A DNA stretch of 64,000 nucleotides from NCBI GenBank assembly GCA_030762935.1, contig CM060895.1:33222501-33286500 (forward strand), given 5' to 3'. Source of the stretch: Hymenopus coronatus (Eukaryota; Arthropoda; Insecta; Mantodea; Hymenopodidae). The notes beneath the pieces are model-generated. The model did no database searches. It saw nothing but the letters and a program-made list of their open reading frames with translations, and was not told where the DNA came from. Below are positions 1-10,796 of this stretch, one piece after another. The translations under genes were made by a program, and so were the position numbers. Every line of letters begins with the position of its first letter. The first letter of the stretch is position 1.

Positions 1-325
1 CTCAGTAATAACAATAATAATCACAGGAGCATTTACTTCGGTTTTCTGTAAATCCTACACTCTTAGAATTTGATATAAATATGTGACTTTTGTATAATTT
101 TGGTGCTAACAGAATGCATAAGGTTTTTGACTGGGGTATGTAGCAACTTGGGACGGTGAGTGAGAAACAGATGGTAGAGCAAATAACAACTGAACTTAAC
201 TAAATCTAATGTGTTGAGACGTATTGATAGCTTCTTAGTTTCAAGATTTTGGTTTATGAAAGTAGGGTGCTACTGTTTATTTCGTTATTCCTAGCCTCTT
301 TATCTTGAGAATGTTTCGAGAGTGT
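1..325. other. Unassigned AT-rich sequence
   Basis: No coding trace or repeat that I recognise. It ends at the target duplication of the retrotransposon that follows. Confidence 0.5.
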
Positions 326-1030
326 GTCAGGGTAAGTATGAATGAATAAGTGTATTTATTGCCTTAATAGTATCATACACTAATCTTCAACAATCGCACG
401 GATCCACAGACCGTACGTGCTTTGCAATACACAAAATAGTAAGCAATATTAAAGCAAAAGAACAAAGAAATTCAAGAGTAAACACGAAAATAAAAGGACA
501 AAAATATTCAAATACAGCAATTTTAAATTTACAACACATTAAGGTACCCTAATATAGTATACAAATAAACTTAAGAGAAATATATACACAATATATAACA
601 CCACAACACAATGACATAAGTATGACATAAAATAAATGTATATAAAACATTGTAATCACTTTTGTTTAGCTATTCTTATCCCTCCCGCACCGTTCTCTAC
701 TGTCATATCTCAGCTGTCTTGCCTTAAATATAAATTTACCTAGCCCGTCCATGTCTTCCGTGCCTGCCAGTAGTGTCCAACATGCTTCTAACTCTACAGG
801 TAAAAAATCGCGGTAAATATTTTCCCTCCATTTCTCCGTACCCCTATCCACGACTCTTCCTCTTGGCAACTGGGGCAGATTCTCATACCATTCTTGTCAG
901 CAATGTTTATGCTCCGCCATGCTCCTAGTCTAATCCATGCGAGCACGTCTCTAATGAGTTTGGTACCTGTTTTGATGTACTGCTCCATACCCCACTCAGA
1001 GTTTAGCCCAGACTGTAGTCAGGGTAAGTA
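326..1030 (-). mobile_element. 5'-truncated non-LTR retrotransposon with 13-bp target duplication
   Basis: The 13-mer GTCAGGGTAAGTA occurs at 326-338 and exactly again at 1018-1030. Between them, on the minus strand, lie the end of a reverse-transcriptase-type ORF2 (about 988 down to 666) and a 3' UTR (about 665 down to 339) with an AATAAA motif and TTCATTC-like repeats at the end. Known biology: non-LTR elements insert by target-primed reverse transcription, which leaves 5'-truncated copies with variable target duplications. The same coding segment recurs at about 6.15-6.45 kb. This is a dead copy without a promoter or reverse-transcriptase core. Confidence 0.85.
666..988 (-). pseudogene. 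C-terminal ORF2 fragment of a non-LTR retrotransposon
   Basis: Two overlapping minus-strand frames give one protein after a frameshift. The first (988 to about 850) reads EQYIKTGTKLIRDVLAWIRL and then ICPSCQEEES. The second (about 850 to 666) reads RGTEKWRE, LLAGTEDMDGLGKF and KARQLRY before a stop. The CPxC pair followed by a Glu-rich run fits the first half of the zinc-knuckle-like motif found downstream of the reverse transcriptase in many non-LTR proteins. The expected H..C half is lost at the frameshift. The exact clade is unresolved. Confidence 0.75.
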
Positions 1031-1998
1031 AAAGAAAGGGTCCGGAGCGCCGCGCCGAGATGCACACACAAGAGCAAAAGTTAAAAAACGAACGACCGAT
1101 TAAATCGGGTCTGCAACTCTTTATATAGCTTTAAGGCTTCCCAGGAAGTGTTTCCAATATGGCAGCTCCTTCTTCTAAATATGGTGTGGACAGCTTCCAG
1201 CTTTGAGTTGTAACAGCCAATCCAAATTGAGTAATCAAAATATTCCAGAACATTCCATATGGCGTGTGCAAGATCAAAGTCCACGTGACCAGCGGAAGTT
1301 GATGTCATAGAAAAATCCGCTGGGATTGCTATCGGAAGGGATTATTCAAGAAGATGTAACGTGCAATCCCATCTAAATTGAGTGTGTCATAAAATGGTGA
1401 ATAAAATACTACCAAATATAAGTTAAAGCTCTCGCCCCTGACACGTGAATGCATGTTTTGAGAGCACAACTGTGATACTTCTTCACACAGAACCTGCAAA
1501 ATGAGATGCACATTGAGATAAATTGGTAGACCGATGCAGATTGCTATAATTGTAATGTGCCTTGCAACATGGGTCAACAAAATTCCGTTACGGAAATTTA
1601 ATTCCGGTTATAGAAGATAACAGCAGCATTGTTCAAATGATAAACAGTCAGGTCCTCTCTCAATTTGTAGACAATCGCTCGTTATCAGACAGGTATTGCA
1701 CAGGAACTTCTAATTCCTCAAATCAGTCAGAAATGGCACAAAGTAATTGCGTTACGAATTCTACTGGCTCGTCTGATTAAGCACTTCTCTGGAGATAAAT
1801 CATCTATCATGAGGTTAATGATTTAATATTCCCAATAGCATTGTATGAAACGGAAGTGATTTTCGATGCACCCGTTCCACTGTTCAGTGCAAGCCAATCG
1901 TTTAGGTGCATTTGGTTTGCTATTAAGCCAATGTATCTGTCAAATTTCGAAAATCAACAGTATGAAAGGTGTTGAAGTTAATAGTAGTTATTGTGCAC
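1031..1998. other. Unassigned sequence
   Basis: No protein family is recognisable. Short open frames on both strands (for example 1562-1780 on +) have no motif and look like chance. Confidence 0.4.
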
Positions 1999-2136
1999 AA
2001 AAAATCTGATGTGTTCTATTCACAAGAATTTCTCTATCTGCTCTGCAAACAAATTATTCTTACAAAAGAAACAATTTAGGTAAACATAAAGATAAAAATT
2101 AGCAAAAATTGTCTTATCACATGTCTCCTTGTAAGT
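1999..2136 (-). mobile_element. HL860 fragment (stem-loop end)
   Basis: Starts with AAAAAATCTGATGTG and retains the short stem-loop end, the subterminal TTTCTCTA, the GCAAACAAATTATT block and the CTCCTTGTAAGTA block. It then stops, about 25 bp before a second copy begins. Confidence 0.75.
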
Positions 2137-2463
2137 AAATAATTATTTATGATGCAAATGGTAAAAATCTTATGTGTTCCATTCACATGACTTTCTCTAC
2201 ATCTCTGCAACAAATGTCAAAAGTGATAATCGAAACCTAATTGCTATGTGACTGAAGTTCCTTTGTTTGTATGGAAACGAGTTCACAAATTCATGTATGA
2301 GAAACGTGTTAGTTTTTTAAAGCTGAAACCGAAACAAGGAATATCTCAAAAACGATAAACTCCACGAAAAAATGTATGTAACATAAATTGTGTGTTTTTA
2401 TGTGCTCTACCTTTTTTGTGTGGTTTTTGTTTATCTCTTACGGTATAATCGATATGCAAAATT

Positions 2464-3124
2464 CTGCAAAACTCATACAGAATAAATAACTCTTCTCCAA
2501 AACTCATCCAGAATAAATAAGTCTTCTTCAAAACTCATCCAGAATAGAAAAGTCTTCTCCAAAACTCATCGAGAATAAATAGCTAAGTCTTCTCTAAAAC
2601 TCATCCAAAATAAATAAGCCTTCTCCAAAACTCATCCAGAATAGATAAGTCTTCTGCAAAACTCGTCCAGAATAAACAAGTCTTCTGCAAAACTCGTCCA
2701 GAATAAACAAGTCTTCTGCAAAACTCGTCCGGAATAAATAAGTCTTCTGCAAAACTCGTCCGGAATAACTAAGTATTCTCTAAAACTCGTCCGGAATAAA
2801 TAAGTATTCTGTAAAACTAGGCCGGAATAAATAAGTATTCTGCAAAACTCGTCCAGAATAAGTAAGTCTTCTGCAAAACTCGTCCGGAATAAGTAAATCT
2901 TCTGCCAAACTCGTCCGGAATAAGTAAATCTTCTGCCAAACTCGTCCAGAATAAGTAAGTCTTCTGTAAAACACGTCCAGAATAAATGAGTCTTCTGCAA
3001 AACACGTCCAGAATAAATAAGTCTTCTGTAAAACTCGTGCAGAATAAATAAGTCTTCTCCAAACTCGTCCAGAATAAATAAGTCTTCTGCCAAACTCGTG
3101 CAGAATAAATAAGTCTTCTGCAAA
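2464..3124. repeat. 31-bp minisatellite, about 21 units
   Basis: About 21 head-to-tail copies of a 31-bp unit containing AAAACTCGTCCAGAATAA and AAGTCTTCTGC. Units differ by a few substitutions (CCAG/CCGG/GCAG, TAAATAAG/TAAACAAG/TAAGTAAG) and one unit is about 4 bp longer. The unit matches the single-copy HL860 segment AAAATTCATCCAGAATAAAG plus GTAGTCTTC, so it is a local amplification inside the element. Because 31 is not divisible by 3, the array is open in several minus-strand frames with a 31-residue peptide period. These frames are not genes. Confidence 0.95.
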
Positions 3125-3319
3125 TCTTCAGGCTATTCCCAGAAAATTAAAAATATGCATTCCATATGTGATATAAGTATCTTAAATTTACGGTAATTTA
3201 ATCAAAATTGTTTGAGCCATTTTTGAAAAAAGTAAACTTTTAAAATATTTTTCATGCAAAGGGTAGTTTATGGTGGGAAGATTTTTTTGAAAATCATCAT
3301 ATTAGAGATAAATACCAAG

Positions 3320-3324
<5 letters not shown>

Positions 3325-3354
<30 letters not shown>
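3325..3354. repeat. (CA)n microsatellite
   Basis: An uninterrupted CA run of about 30 bp at the usual position of the CA-rich tract of HL860. It forms the left flank of the nested SINE. Confidence 0.95.
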
Positions 3355-3356
<2 letters not shown>

Positions 3357-3592
3357 CGCCCTCCGTGGTGTAATGGTTACCATGCTAACTTTGTACACCC
3401 AAGGTCGCGGCTTCAAACTCGGTAGTAAAAATCCTGAGCATGGTTCCTTCGGAAGGGAAGTAAAACCGTTGGTACGGATTCGTAGATTTATGGCACGTAA
3501 AAGAACCTCAAGCCTGATAAAAGAGGCCTCTGAGCACGCCCAATATAGAATAGGGTGTTGAGAACCACTGTAGTTAAAGAAAGTCCATAAAT
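3355..3592 (+). mobile_element. tRNA-derived SINE (family C)
   Basis: The head CCTCCGTGGTGTAATGGTTA resembles a tRNA A box, and GGTCGCGGCTTCAAACTC fits a decayed B box. The body carries TTCGGAAGGGAAGTAAA, AACCTCAAGCCTGATA and GAGGCCTCTGAGC, and ends near GTCCATAAAT. Other copies or pieces lie near 36.1, 43.1, 55.8 and 56.4 kb. It is inserted into the CA tract of an HL860 copy. SINEs of this kind are transcribed by RNA polymerase III and rely on non-LTR enzymes. Confidence 0.8.
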
Positions 3593-3732
3593 AGAACTCC
3601 TTTAACCTAACACACACTAGGGATTGTTTTCTAAAAATGCTTTTTTGGACTTCAAAACACATATTTTCGGTGAAATCTGGACACTGAATTTTGGATTATC
3701 CACATTGTGCATACGGGCTAGGGAAGTGACAA

Positions 3733-4682
3733 TTTTAGAGCTGCATACTCAGCAAAAACTTCACACCGTAGTTGATAGTTAAGAAAGTTTGGGTGTTTAT
3801 TTTATGGGCTAATTTTCACTTGTCACGAAATGCTAAGATGTTGTAGATAATGGAAATCTTAATCGGCAAGTAGGCTGGCGGGCTGGCAGGGCGTGCGGTG
3901 CAGCCTCCCGCCCAAATTCTTAATGAACAGTAGCCGGAGAGCAAATCTGTCATGTTAAACATGCCACCATTACTCACTGGAGACATCTGTGTTTACAAGA
4001 TTCTGCTCGTGTTCAGCTTCAGGTGTTACAGGCACTTTCCATAACATATCTCCTGGCTAATTTTGTTAGAATCACGCCAACGGCCATCGGTGACGTCCTG
4101 AACAGAGATTTATAGTACTAATGGGTCCACAGCTTCAGTGTACTATGCTCAAGTAATTGCGTTTCAATTATATGTTCTCATGTAAAGGTATGAAGGTCTT
4201 CGTTTCGTCTTCTAGAGATATTTTATCAACTGGAAAAAATAATTTGCCTTTGCTATGTTGCGCAATCTTCTGATATCTACACATACCGAAATTATTTGCG
4301 AGATTGTGCACGTGACTGATATAAGTAATTTGAGATGGCGATGCATGGTCCCCGGATAAACATAACGCAGCTACGTGTGGGTAACAGGTGCTGATAAGTC
4401 GGTGTTAAAGCAAAGCAGGTTGATAAAATGGCTTAGAATGTCTTTAAAACTTCTGCTCGAGTACTAGCGTTCTCAAGATTTAATGTCGCAAAGATCTGTA
4501 GAATCTCGAAATAATTAGTTGACAGTGCGACACTGAGCATTCATTAACTTCGTTCTTGAGTTATGTAGCCTACCCTGTAGGCTACCCTGTTCAAATGTTG
4601 GCTTAATGCGCAACGCGGGAAGCTGTTATCCCAAAGGTCATGAATTTGATTCCTGTCATAGAGTAAACGTTTTTATTACTAT
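3733..4682. other. Unassigned sequence
   Basis: No coding trace. A short GC-rich patch with GGCTGGCGGGCTGGCAGGG lies near 3870-3910. I see no recognisable repeat. Confidence 0.4.
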
Positions 4683-5550
4683 GTTTACTTTCTCTATACG
4701 CACTATATACATAGTGTATAGAGAAGGTATTGCACTCCACCATAAAATTCGATATCGAGATTTCACCGGAAATATATGTTTTAGGGTCCCCTGTATACAA
4801 AAAAAAGTATTTTCAGAAAAAGGTCCGTGTGTGTCCGTGTGTCTGTGAACGCGATAACTCAAAAACGAAAAGTCGTTAGAGCCATTTTTTAGAAAATCAA
4901 AATTTTCGAAAAAGATCCATGTAAAGGGTAGTTTGAGGTGGGGAATTTTTCTCCTCTCACCCCAACTACCCTTCACATGGAACTTTTTTCGAACATTTTG
5001 ATTTTTTAAAAAATGGCTCGAACGATTTTGATTAAAATATCGTATATTAAAGATATTTAACTGACAAATAAAATGTATATTTTGAATTTTCTGGGAATAG
5101 TCTCTGAAGACTACTTTATTCTGGGTCAATTTTACGGAATTTTGCATAACTGCTAAACCGTAAGAGATGGACAAAAACATACCACACAACAAATGTAGAG
5201 CACTTTAAAACACACAATTTATGTCATATACATTTTTTTCGTCGATTGTTTTTGAGATATTCCGTGTTTTTGGTTTCAGCTATAAAAACATATTTTTCTC
5301 ATACAGGACTTTGTGAACTCGTGTCCATACAAACAAAGGAACTTCAGTCACATAGCAACCAGCTTTTCACCATCATTTTAATCTATGGTACTCCCTTATT
5401 TCGCTTCTACTTACAGGGAAGCAAGTAATAAGACTATTTCTGCTATTTTTTTATCGATTAGCAGGAAGTAAATAGAAGCATAAGCTTTTTAACAATAATT
5501 TATTGCAGAGTTGTAGAGAAAGCCATGTGAATGGAACACATGAGATTTTT
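4683..5550 (+). mobile_element. HL860 copy, foldback variant
   Basis: Both ends are preserved: TTTACTTTCTCTATACG with the long palindrome at the left, and GAATGGAACACATGAGATTTTT at the right. In place of the usual AAATACCAAACTTGG segment, the copy carries an inverted duplication (4874-4942 against 4958-5024) of the block AGAGCCATTTTTTAGAAAAT through GGGTAGTTTGAGGTGGGG. Confidence 0.9.
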
Positions 5551-6140
5551 TCATTGCAGACGAAGCGCCGTGATACATGGCGTACTGGCACTTCAGAAAC
5601 TTATAGTCGTAACGGCGAAATTTCAATAAACAGGCCATAAGTATCCTATCTCAAATTACTTATTTATGTAATCTACATATTCTGTGAAAATATTTCGGAA
5701 TAGTTCATTAACATCCTGTATAGGGTGTTTTGAAACGACACCGAGCCAACGTTATATTTTTGTATCACATAGAATGAGCGATAGAATATAAGTTTCTAAC
5801 GCCAAAAGACTTCATAATCAGCATAATCAGGCAGTATCCAGGGCCAAAGGCGCGTGTCTAACCTTGCTACCTGAAGCAACACTGGTACCATGAGAAATTC
5901 GTGGAAACCAATCTCTAATTAAGGCACTCTGCCACAGCTAAGAACGCAAGGTAATTTGACGTGGGCATCAAAATTTAAAGAAATGCTTGGAAACCATTGG
6001 GAGGGGTTACGTTTAGATGGTGAAACAAGAAAACAGACAGAGCGTTAGGAAAATGATTAAGAACCACCTTTGTGGTATTGGCAGACAACAAATAATTGCG
6101 CAATGCGCGGAGGTTTAGTTGGAAATGCAATTTGTGCTAA
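5551..6140. other. Unassigned sequence
   Basis: No clear gene. The AGGGTGTTTTGAAACGACAC stretch near 5723 looks like the end of some repeat, but I cannot support an assignment. Confidence 0.3.
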
Positions 6141-6144
6141 AATC

Positions 6145-6454
6145 GGAGTGGGGTAAGGAGCAATACATCAAAATAGGTACCAAACTCATTAGAGAGGGAC
6201 TCGCGTGGATTAGACTAGGAGCAGCTACTGATAAAAATTATTGTTGAGAACAGTATGAGAATCTGCCCCATTTCGAGCAGAAAAAGTCGTGACTCATATA
6301 TTGGTAAAATGTAGCGGTACGGAGGAATGAAGCGAAAAGTACTTACTGTGATCGTTTACCACCACGAAGGAGAGTTAGGGCAATGTTGGACGCTACTGGC
6401 AGGCATGGAAGATGGGACGGAATAGGTAAGGCGAGGCAGCTGAGATTTAGATGG

Positions 6455-6455
<1 letters not shown>
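6145..6455 (+). pseudogene. Second copy of the non-LTR ORF2 C-terminal segment
   Basis: The plus strand translates in shifting frames as WGKEQYIKIGTKLIREGLAW, IRLGA, then ILVKCSGTE and CWTLLAGMED. These match the 666-988 copy at the same places, and this copy keeps the ILVKC half that the other has lost. Stops and small indels break it. It ends in an AT microsatellite at about 6452. Confidence 0.7.

Positions 6456-6482
<27 letters not shown>
6453..6482. repeat. (AT)n microsatellite
   Basis: A run of alternating AT at the 3' end of the retrotransposon fragment. Confidence 0.9.
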
Positions 6483-6486
<4 letters not shown>

Positions 6487-6600
6487 CCTTTTCGACCATT
6501 GTTTTATTGTCCATCATCCCTAGCCCCTTCGCACTGCCAAACACATCACCTTCAGGTTCAACACCCGCATGAGCCAAGGCGCGGTATTATCTACTAGACA

Positions 6601-7795
6601 GACATAGAGCGGACATTCAATCGGTTATGGCACGAGGGAGTCCTGTGAAAACTAAACCAATGCAATTTCCAAGACACGTCCATCAAACTCTTAGCTAACT
6701 ACTTGCTCCAACCACACATTCCAGTCATGAGCGAACCTCTCAACGTCCACTCCCGACCCATTCAAGCCGGAGTTCCCTAGGGCGGTATACTGGGCCCGGT
6801 TCTGTTCACAATCTACATGAACAACTTGCCAAAGACGACCAACACCATTCTTTCTCTATGCCCAGATGACACAACCGTCATTTCTCAATCAGCTGACCTC
6901 AATCTCCTCTCCGTTCGTCTACATCGTGTCTTTACTGAGGGCAAGTAAAGGCTGACAAAGTGGTGGATCAGGATCAACCCCCGAAAAATCCCAGTCCATA
7001 CTTTTTACCAAAGGGTCAAACACTGCCAACAAGTAAGAGCCTGTCATCAATTCGACTCTTCGGTGAACCCATCCCCTGGACCAACACTGTCACTTACTTG
7101 GGTATAGACATGGACCAGAGCCTCACCTGGAGACAGCATGCGCAGAAAAGCCAGCGCGTAACTGTACAAACTGTACCCACTCATCAACTGCAATAGCACA
7201 CAACTCCACATGAGGGTTCACACTTTTCAAAATACTGCTCCGCCCACTTCCCCAATCTGGGGGTATGCGGCGAAAAATTACATTAAATTCATAAAATCAT
7301 AATATTACATATTATCGCCAAATCACACAAACTCGTGCTCTCAAAAGTTCTCCGCCAGGAACAGCGAATGCACTTCATTGAGGAATTCATCAAAAGTTGG
7401 CTGCCGACCTCTACGCTAACTGCGCCAAAAAACCTAATCCACTTATACAAACACTGGGTACCTACGTAACTACCATAAACAAGCATAGGCGACCGCTCTC
7501 ACATTTCGATCAAAATGTACCCAATGGCACCCCTGCAGTGGCGGTTCTCAATCACCTTAACCAATTGGTTCCATATTCGCTCCTTCTCACAAACCAGTAT
7601 CTACAATTAATGCTCTTAGTTTCAGACACAGTCACCCAAAGACAAGGAATATGCTCCATTACCACACTCAACCTCAACAAGACCAGAAGAATCATTACTT
7701 ACAATCAACCACAGATGAACAGGCCAGCACTGCGACAACTGACGGTAAAACCCACGCCACACCACCCATTACGTAAACTGCATGCCGATTAACAT
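6601..7795 (+). pseudogene. Jockey-like reverse transcriptase remnant
   Basis: Reading across frames gives the ordered reverse-transcriptase blocks of Jockey-type elements: DIERTFNRLWHEG (consensus DVEKAFDxVWHxGL) at 6601, then LANYLLQ, PIQAGVP-stop-GGILGPVLFTIY (consensus AGVPQGSVLGPxLF) at about 6757-6820, LCPDDTTVISQSADL (the FADDT block, both Asp kept) at about 6856-6900, WWIRINPRK at about 6962, TYLGIDMDQSLTWRQH at about 7090-7140, and AAPPTSPIWGYAAK-like sequence near 7250. It has many stops and shifts and no endonuclease domain. It would have acted in cytoplasm and nucleus as ORF2 of a LINE. Confidence 0.8.
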
Positions 7796-8902
7796 GCTCG
7801 CACGAGAAGAATTATCTGACTAACCGGGGTGCTTCTGCGGAACCCGAACTCTTAGCTTACTTGCATTCCTTACGTAAGCTGCACGCTCACTACTAACACA
7901 AGTATCCCTCCCTTGTTGTCTGCATGCTTATGACTCACAGCACGTGCATGGGGAGACTGTGTAGCCTTCTGTGGTTGATAGTCCCGGAAGTGGCGCGTGT
8001 GAGGCCACTCTTATTTTTGAACAAAATGGGATGATTTCAGCTTCGACTGTGAGTTCTGAGCGTGCAGTTACATTACAGAGAGTAGTCAGCTATCTATGAG
8101 CGTCATAGCAACGAGAATAAATCGTGTAAAACGTTTGAGATTTTGTAGCAGTAAGCAAATTTTGTTACAATATTCTTCTGATCGAGTGCCGTACCTGCTA
8201 GGCAATCTCTTCGACACGTGTTCTACATTATATCGATGCTTCAAAAATTTACTCTGAACACTGACGACATGACACTTTGAAATGAACCCTGTGCACGATC
8301 ATGCAAACCGCTGACGTCACCTGCTTCGTTCTGTTAGCTTTGAGGAAGAATATTCAGCTGAAATACTAGTGATACCCAGAGAATAAGTAGAGCATGAGCA
8401 GAGTAATCGCACCGCGATGAACTATTTGTGTTTGTTACTCAGCTATTCTGTTGGTGCAAGCGAAGCTCGCAGTTTGCGCATATTAACAATCTGTATGAGA
8501 TAGCGGTATATCTACCAGGCACGTAAAACATAATGTCGGGGGCAGATAAGGTTTCCAAAATTGTATGAGGTCTGCACCGTATCCAGGGGACCCTATCGAT
8601 TAGCAGAACTGGGCTTGTGCCAGGAGAGTAATGAAGGTTCTCTGCACAACTTCCAATTACTGCTCGTACTCAAGCCTCTGTACTTTCACACTGCACTTTC
8701 ACTAACTTTTTCTACTTTTTTTTTTTTAACCTTATGTTCTTCGTCAGATATAGGTAGCATAACTTCACTGTCCTCCCACCATTCTTAACAGGACGTTATT
8801 TCGTTGCATTTCCATTCCCATTTTAAAAGAATACCGAAGTGCTAAAAGTAATTTTCAAAGTACCAAAGTTAGAGCTTCAATTATTGTAGACACATTACTG
8901 GC
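7796..8902. other. Unassigned sequence
   Basis: No recognisable protein or repeat. A poly-T run lies near 8718-8728. Confidence 0.4.
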
Positions 8903-9740
8903 AAAAAATCTCATGTGTTCCATTCACATAAATTTTTCTACATCTCTGCAAAACATATTATTAAAAAGCTTATGCTTCAATTTGCTTAATTCTAATCGAG
9001 AAAAAATTAGAAAGAATATTCTTATTACTTGCTTCCTTGTAAGTAGAAGCGAAATAAGAGAGTTAAAGTGATGTCAAAAGTTGGTTGCTATGTGACTTGT
9101 TTGTATGGACAGGATTTGACAAACTCCTGTATGAGAAAAGTTTTTTAAAGCTGAAATCAAGAGCAAGCAATATCTAAAAAACGATGAACTCCACCAAAAA
9201 TTTTATATAACATAAACTGTGTGTTTTAATGTGCTCTAGATTTATTGTATGGTAGATTTTTGTCTATCTCTTACGGTTTAACAGTTATGCAAAGCTCCGT
9301 AAAATTCATCTAGAATAAAGTAGTCTTCAGAGGCTATTCCCAGAAAATTCAAGATATACATATTATTTGTCAGATAAATATCTTTAGTATACGATATGTT
9401 AATCAAAATCGTTAGCTATTTTTGAGAAAATCTAAATTAACGGAAGTACTCCATGTAAAGGGTAGTTGGGGTGAGGGGATTTTCTTGAAAATCTTCGTAT
9501 CGCATCTTTGGAAAATACCAAATTTAAATCACAAGTTTGGTATTTAATAACCTTTTCGTTTTTGAGCTATGTACGCACACACGCTCACACGGACCTTTTT
9601 CCAGAAATGTTTTTTTTTTTTTGATTCAGGGGGGGGACACAAAAAATGTATTTCCAGTAAAATCTCGGTATCGAATTTTTGGGTGCATTACAATACCCTC
9701 TCTTTACACTATGTAAATAGTCGTGTAGAGAAAATAAAAA
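8903..9740 (-). mobile_element. HL860 copy
   Basis: Runs from AAAAAATCTCATGTGTTCC to GTAGAGAAAATAAAAA, with the standard body blocks in order. The palindrome at the right end is worn. Confidence 0.85.
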
Positions 9741-9764
9741 CTTGTATCATAAATTATATATATT

Positions 9765-10283
9765 TCTTTTCGAGATCTGCATTTTGTGTAGTAATTTTTT
9801 GTCTATCTCGTACGGTTTACCAGCTATGCAAAACTCAGCAAAATCCATTCAGAATGAATGGGTGTTTAGAGTCTATTTCAGGATATACAATTTATCAGGT
9901 TAAATAACTATAATATACGATATTTTAATAAAAATCATTTGAACCAAACTTTTTCATAAAATCCAAATTTTCTATAATTTTTCCATGTAAAGGGTAGTTT
10001 AGGATGGGGGAATTTCGTGAAAATATTTGTGCATAATCCTTGAGGGATACTAAACTTAAATACAAAGTTTGGTGTTTAACGGACTTTCCGTTTCTGAACT
10101 TGCTGCCCACACACACAGACACACACAGACACACATAGACACACACAGACCTCTTTTAAAAACGCTTCTTTTTTTTGGATTCAGAGTCTCAAAACTTCTA
10201 TTTCTGGTGAAATTTCGGTATCCAATTTTTGTGCGGAATACAATTCCGTTTCTTTACATTATACGTGTAGGAAAAGTAAAAAC
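9765..10283 (-). mobile_element. HL860 copy, half-length, older subfamily
   Basis: Starts inside the element at CGAGATCTGCATTTTGTG (older-subfamily wording) and runs through the CA tract (10109-10150) to a decayed right end, GTGTAGGAAAAGTAAAAA. The stem-loop half is missing. Confidence 0.8.
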
Positions 10284-10324
10284 TGCATTCCTTAACATCT
10301 GTATAGAAAATTGTCTGGTTGAGA

Positions 10325-10480
10325 TTTTTACTTTCTCTATACGTACTATGTACATAGTGTATAGAGAAGGTATTGTATTCCACCCAACAAAACGATACCG
10401 AGATGTCACTGGAAATATATGTTTTGGATTCCCCTGAATCCAAAAATAGTACTTTTAGAAAAATGTCCGTGTGTGTCTGC
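10325..10480 (+). mobile_element. HL860 fragment (palindrome end)
   Basis: TTTTTACTTTCTCTATACG with an intact palindrome, through to GTCCGTGTGTGTCTGC, then cut off at a poly-T run. Confidence 0.85.
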
Positions 10481-10796
10481 TTTTTTTTTTTTTTTTTAGA
10501 AAAACTGTCTGGCCTATAGCTGTATATTTGTGAGAGAAGATAGATTTTGAGGACCGGAAACCAACCGAGAAAAAAAAAAAAGGACTTGAATGAAAAGACT
10601 TTAAAGTTTAACATGGAGCGTCATTTAACCAGCGCAAAGCTTTAAAATGGCGTCCAAAACGTTTGTTATCTCCGCTCTAGAAGAGTCAAACATACTCAAT
10701 ATGTACTTTAAAGCATGGTATATTTAAAAAAAACCAAAATTCGACTATTTAGTGCTTTAAAAACAGTTCTATGTACTCTTAAATGCTTTGTAGAGT
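10481..10796. other. Unassigned sequence flanked by poly-T and poly-A runs
   Basis: Begins with about 18 T and has an A run near 10571. No coding trace. Confidence 0.35.

Larger units (their letters stand above)
2162..3732 (-). mobile_element. HL860 copy carrying an internal minisatellite and a nested SINE
   Basis: Begins TAAAAATCTTATGTG and follows the HL860 body in order: GTGACTGAAGTTCC, CTCCACGAAAAAATG, the block before ATCCAG, then GGCTATTCCCAGAAAA after the tandem array, GGGTAGTTTATGGTG and a CA run at 3325-3354. A SINE interrupts it there. HL860 sequence resumes at about 3600 (TTTCTAAAAATGC, TTTTCGGTGAAATCT) and decays near 3732. With the SINE and tandem array removed the copy is close to normal length. 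Confidence 0.85.

Noticed and set aside
2632..3123. 163-codon minus-strand open frame and two overlapping ones with repetitive peptides
   Set aside because: Produced by the 31-bp minisatellite being open in several frames; period and frame pattern fit tandem DNA, not a protein.
2464..3124. CRISPR-like array
   Set aside because: The 31-bp units are contiguous with no unique spacers, and the DNA is eukaryotic.
4683..5550. HL860 as an ordinary TIR-type MITE
   Set aside because: The inverted motif is terminal at one end but about 25 bp inside at the other, and no target duplication is seen at the reconstructed site, so a Helentron-like class fits better, though it remains unproven.
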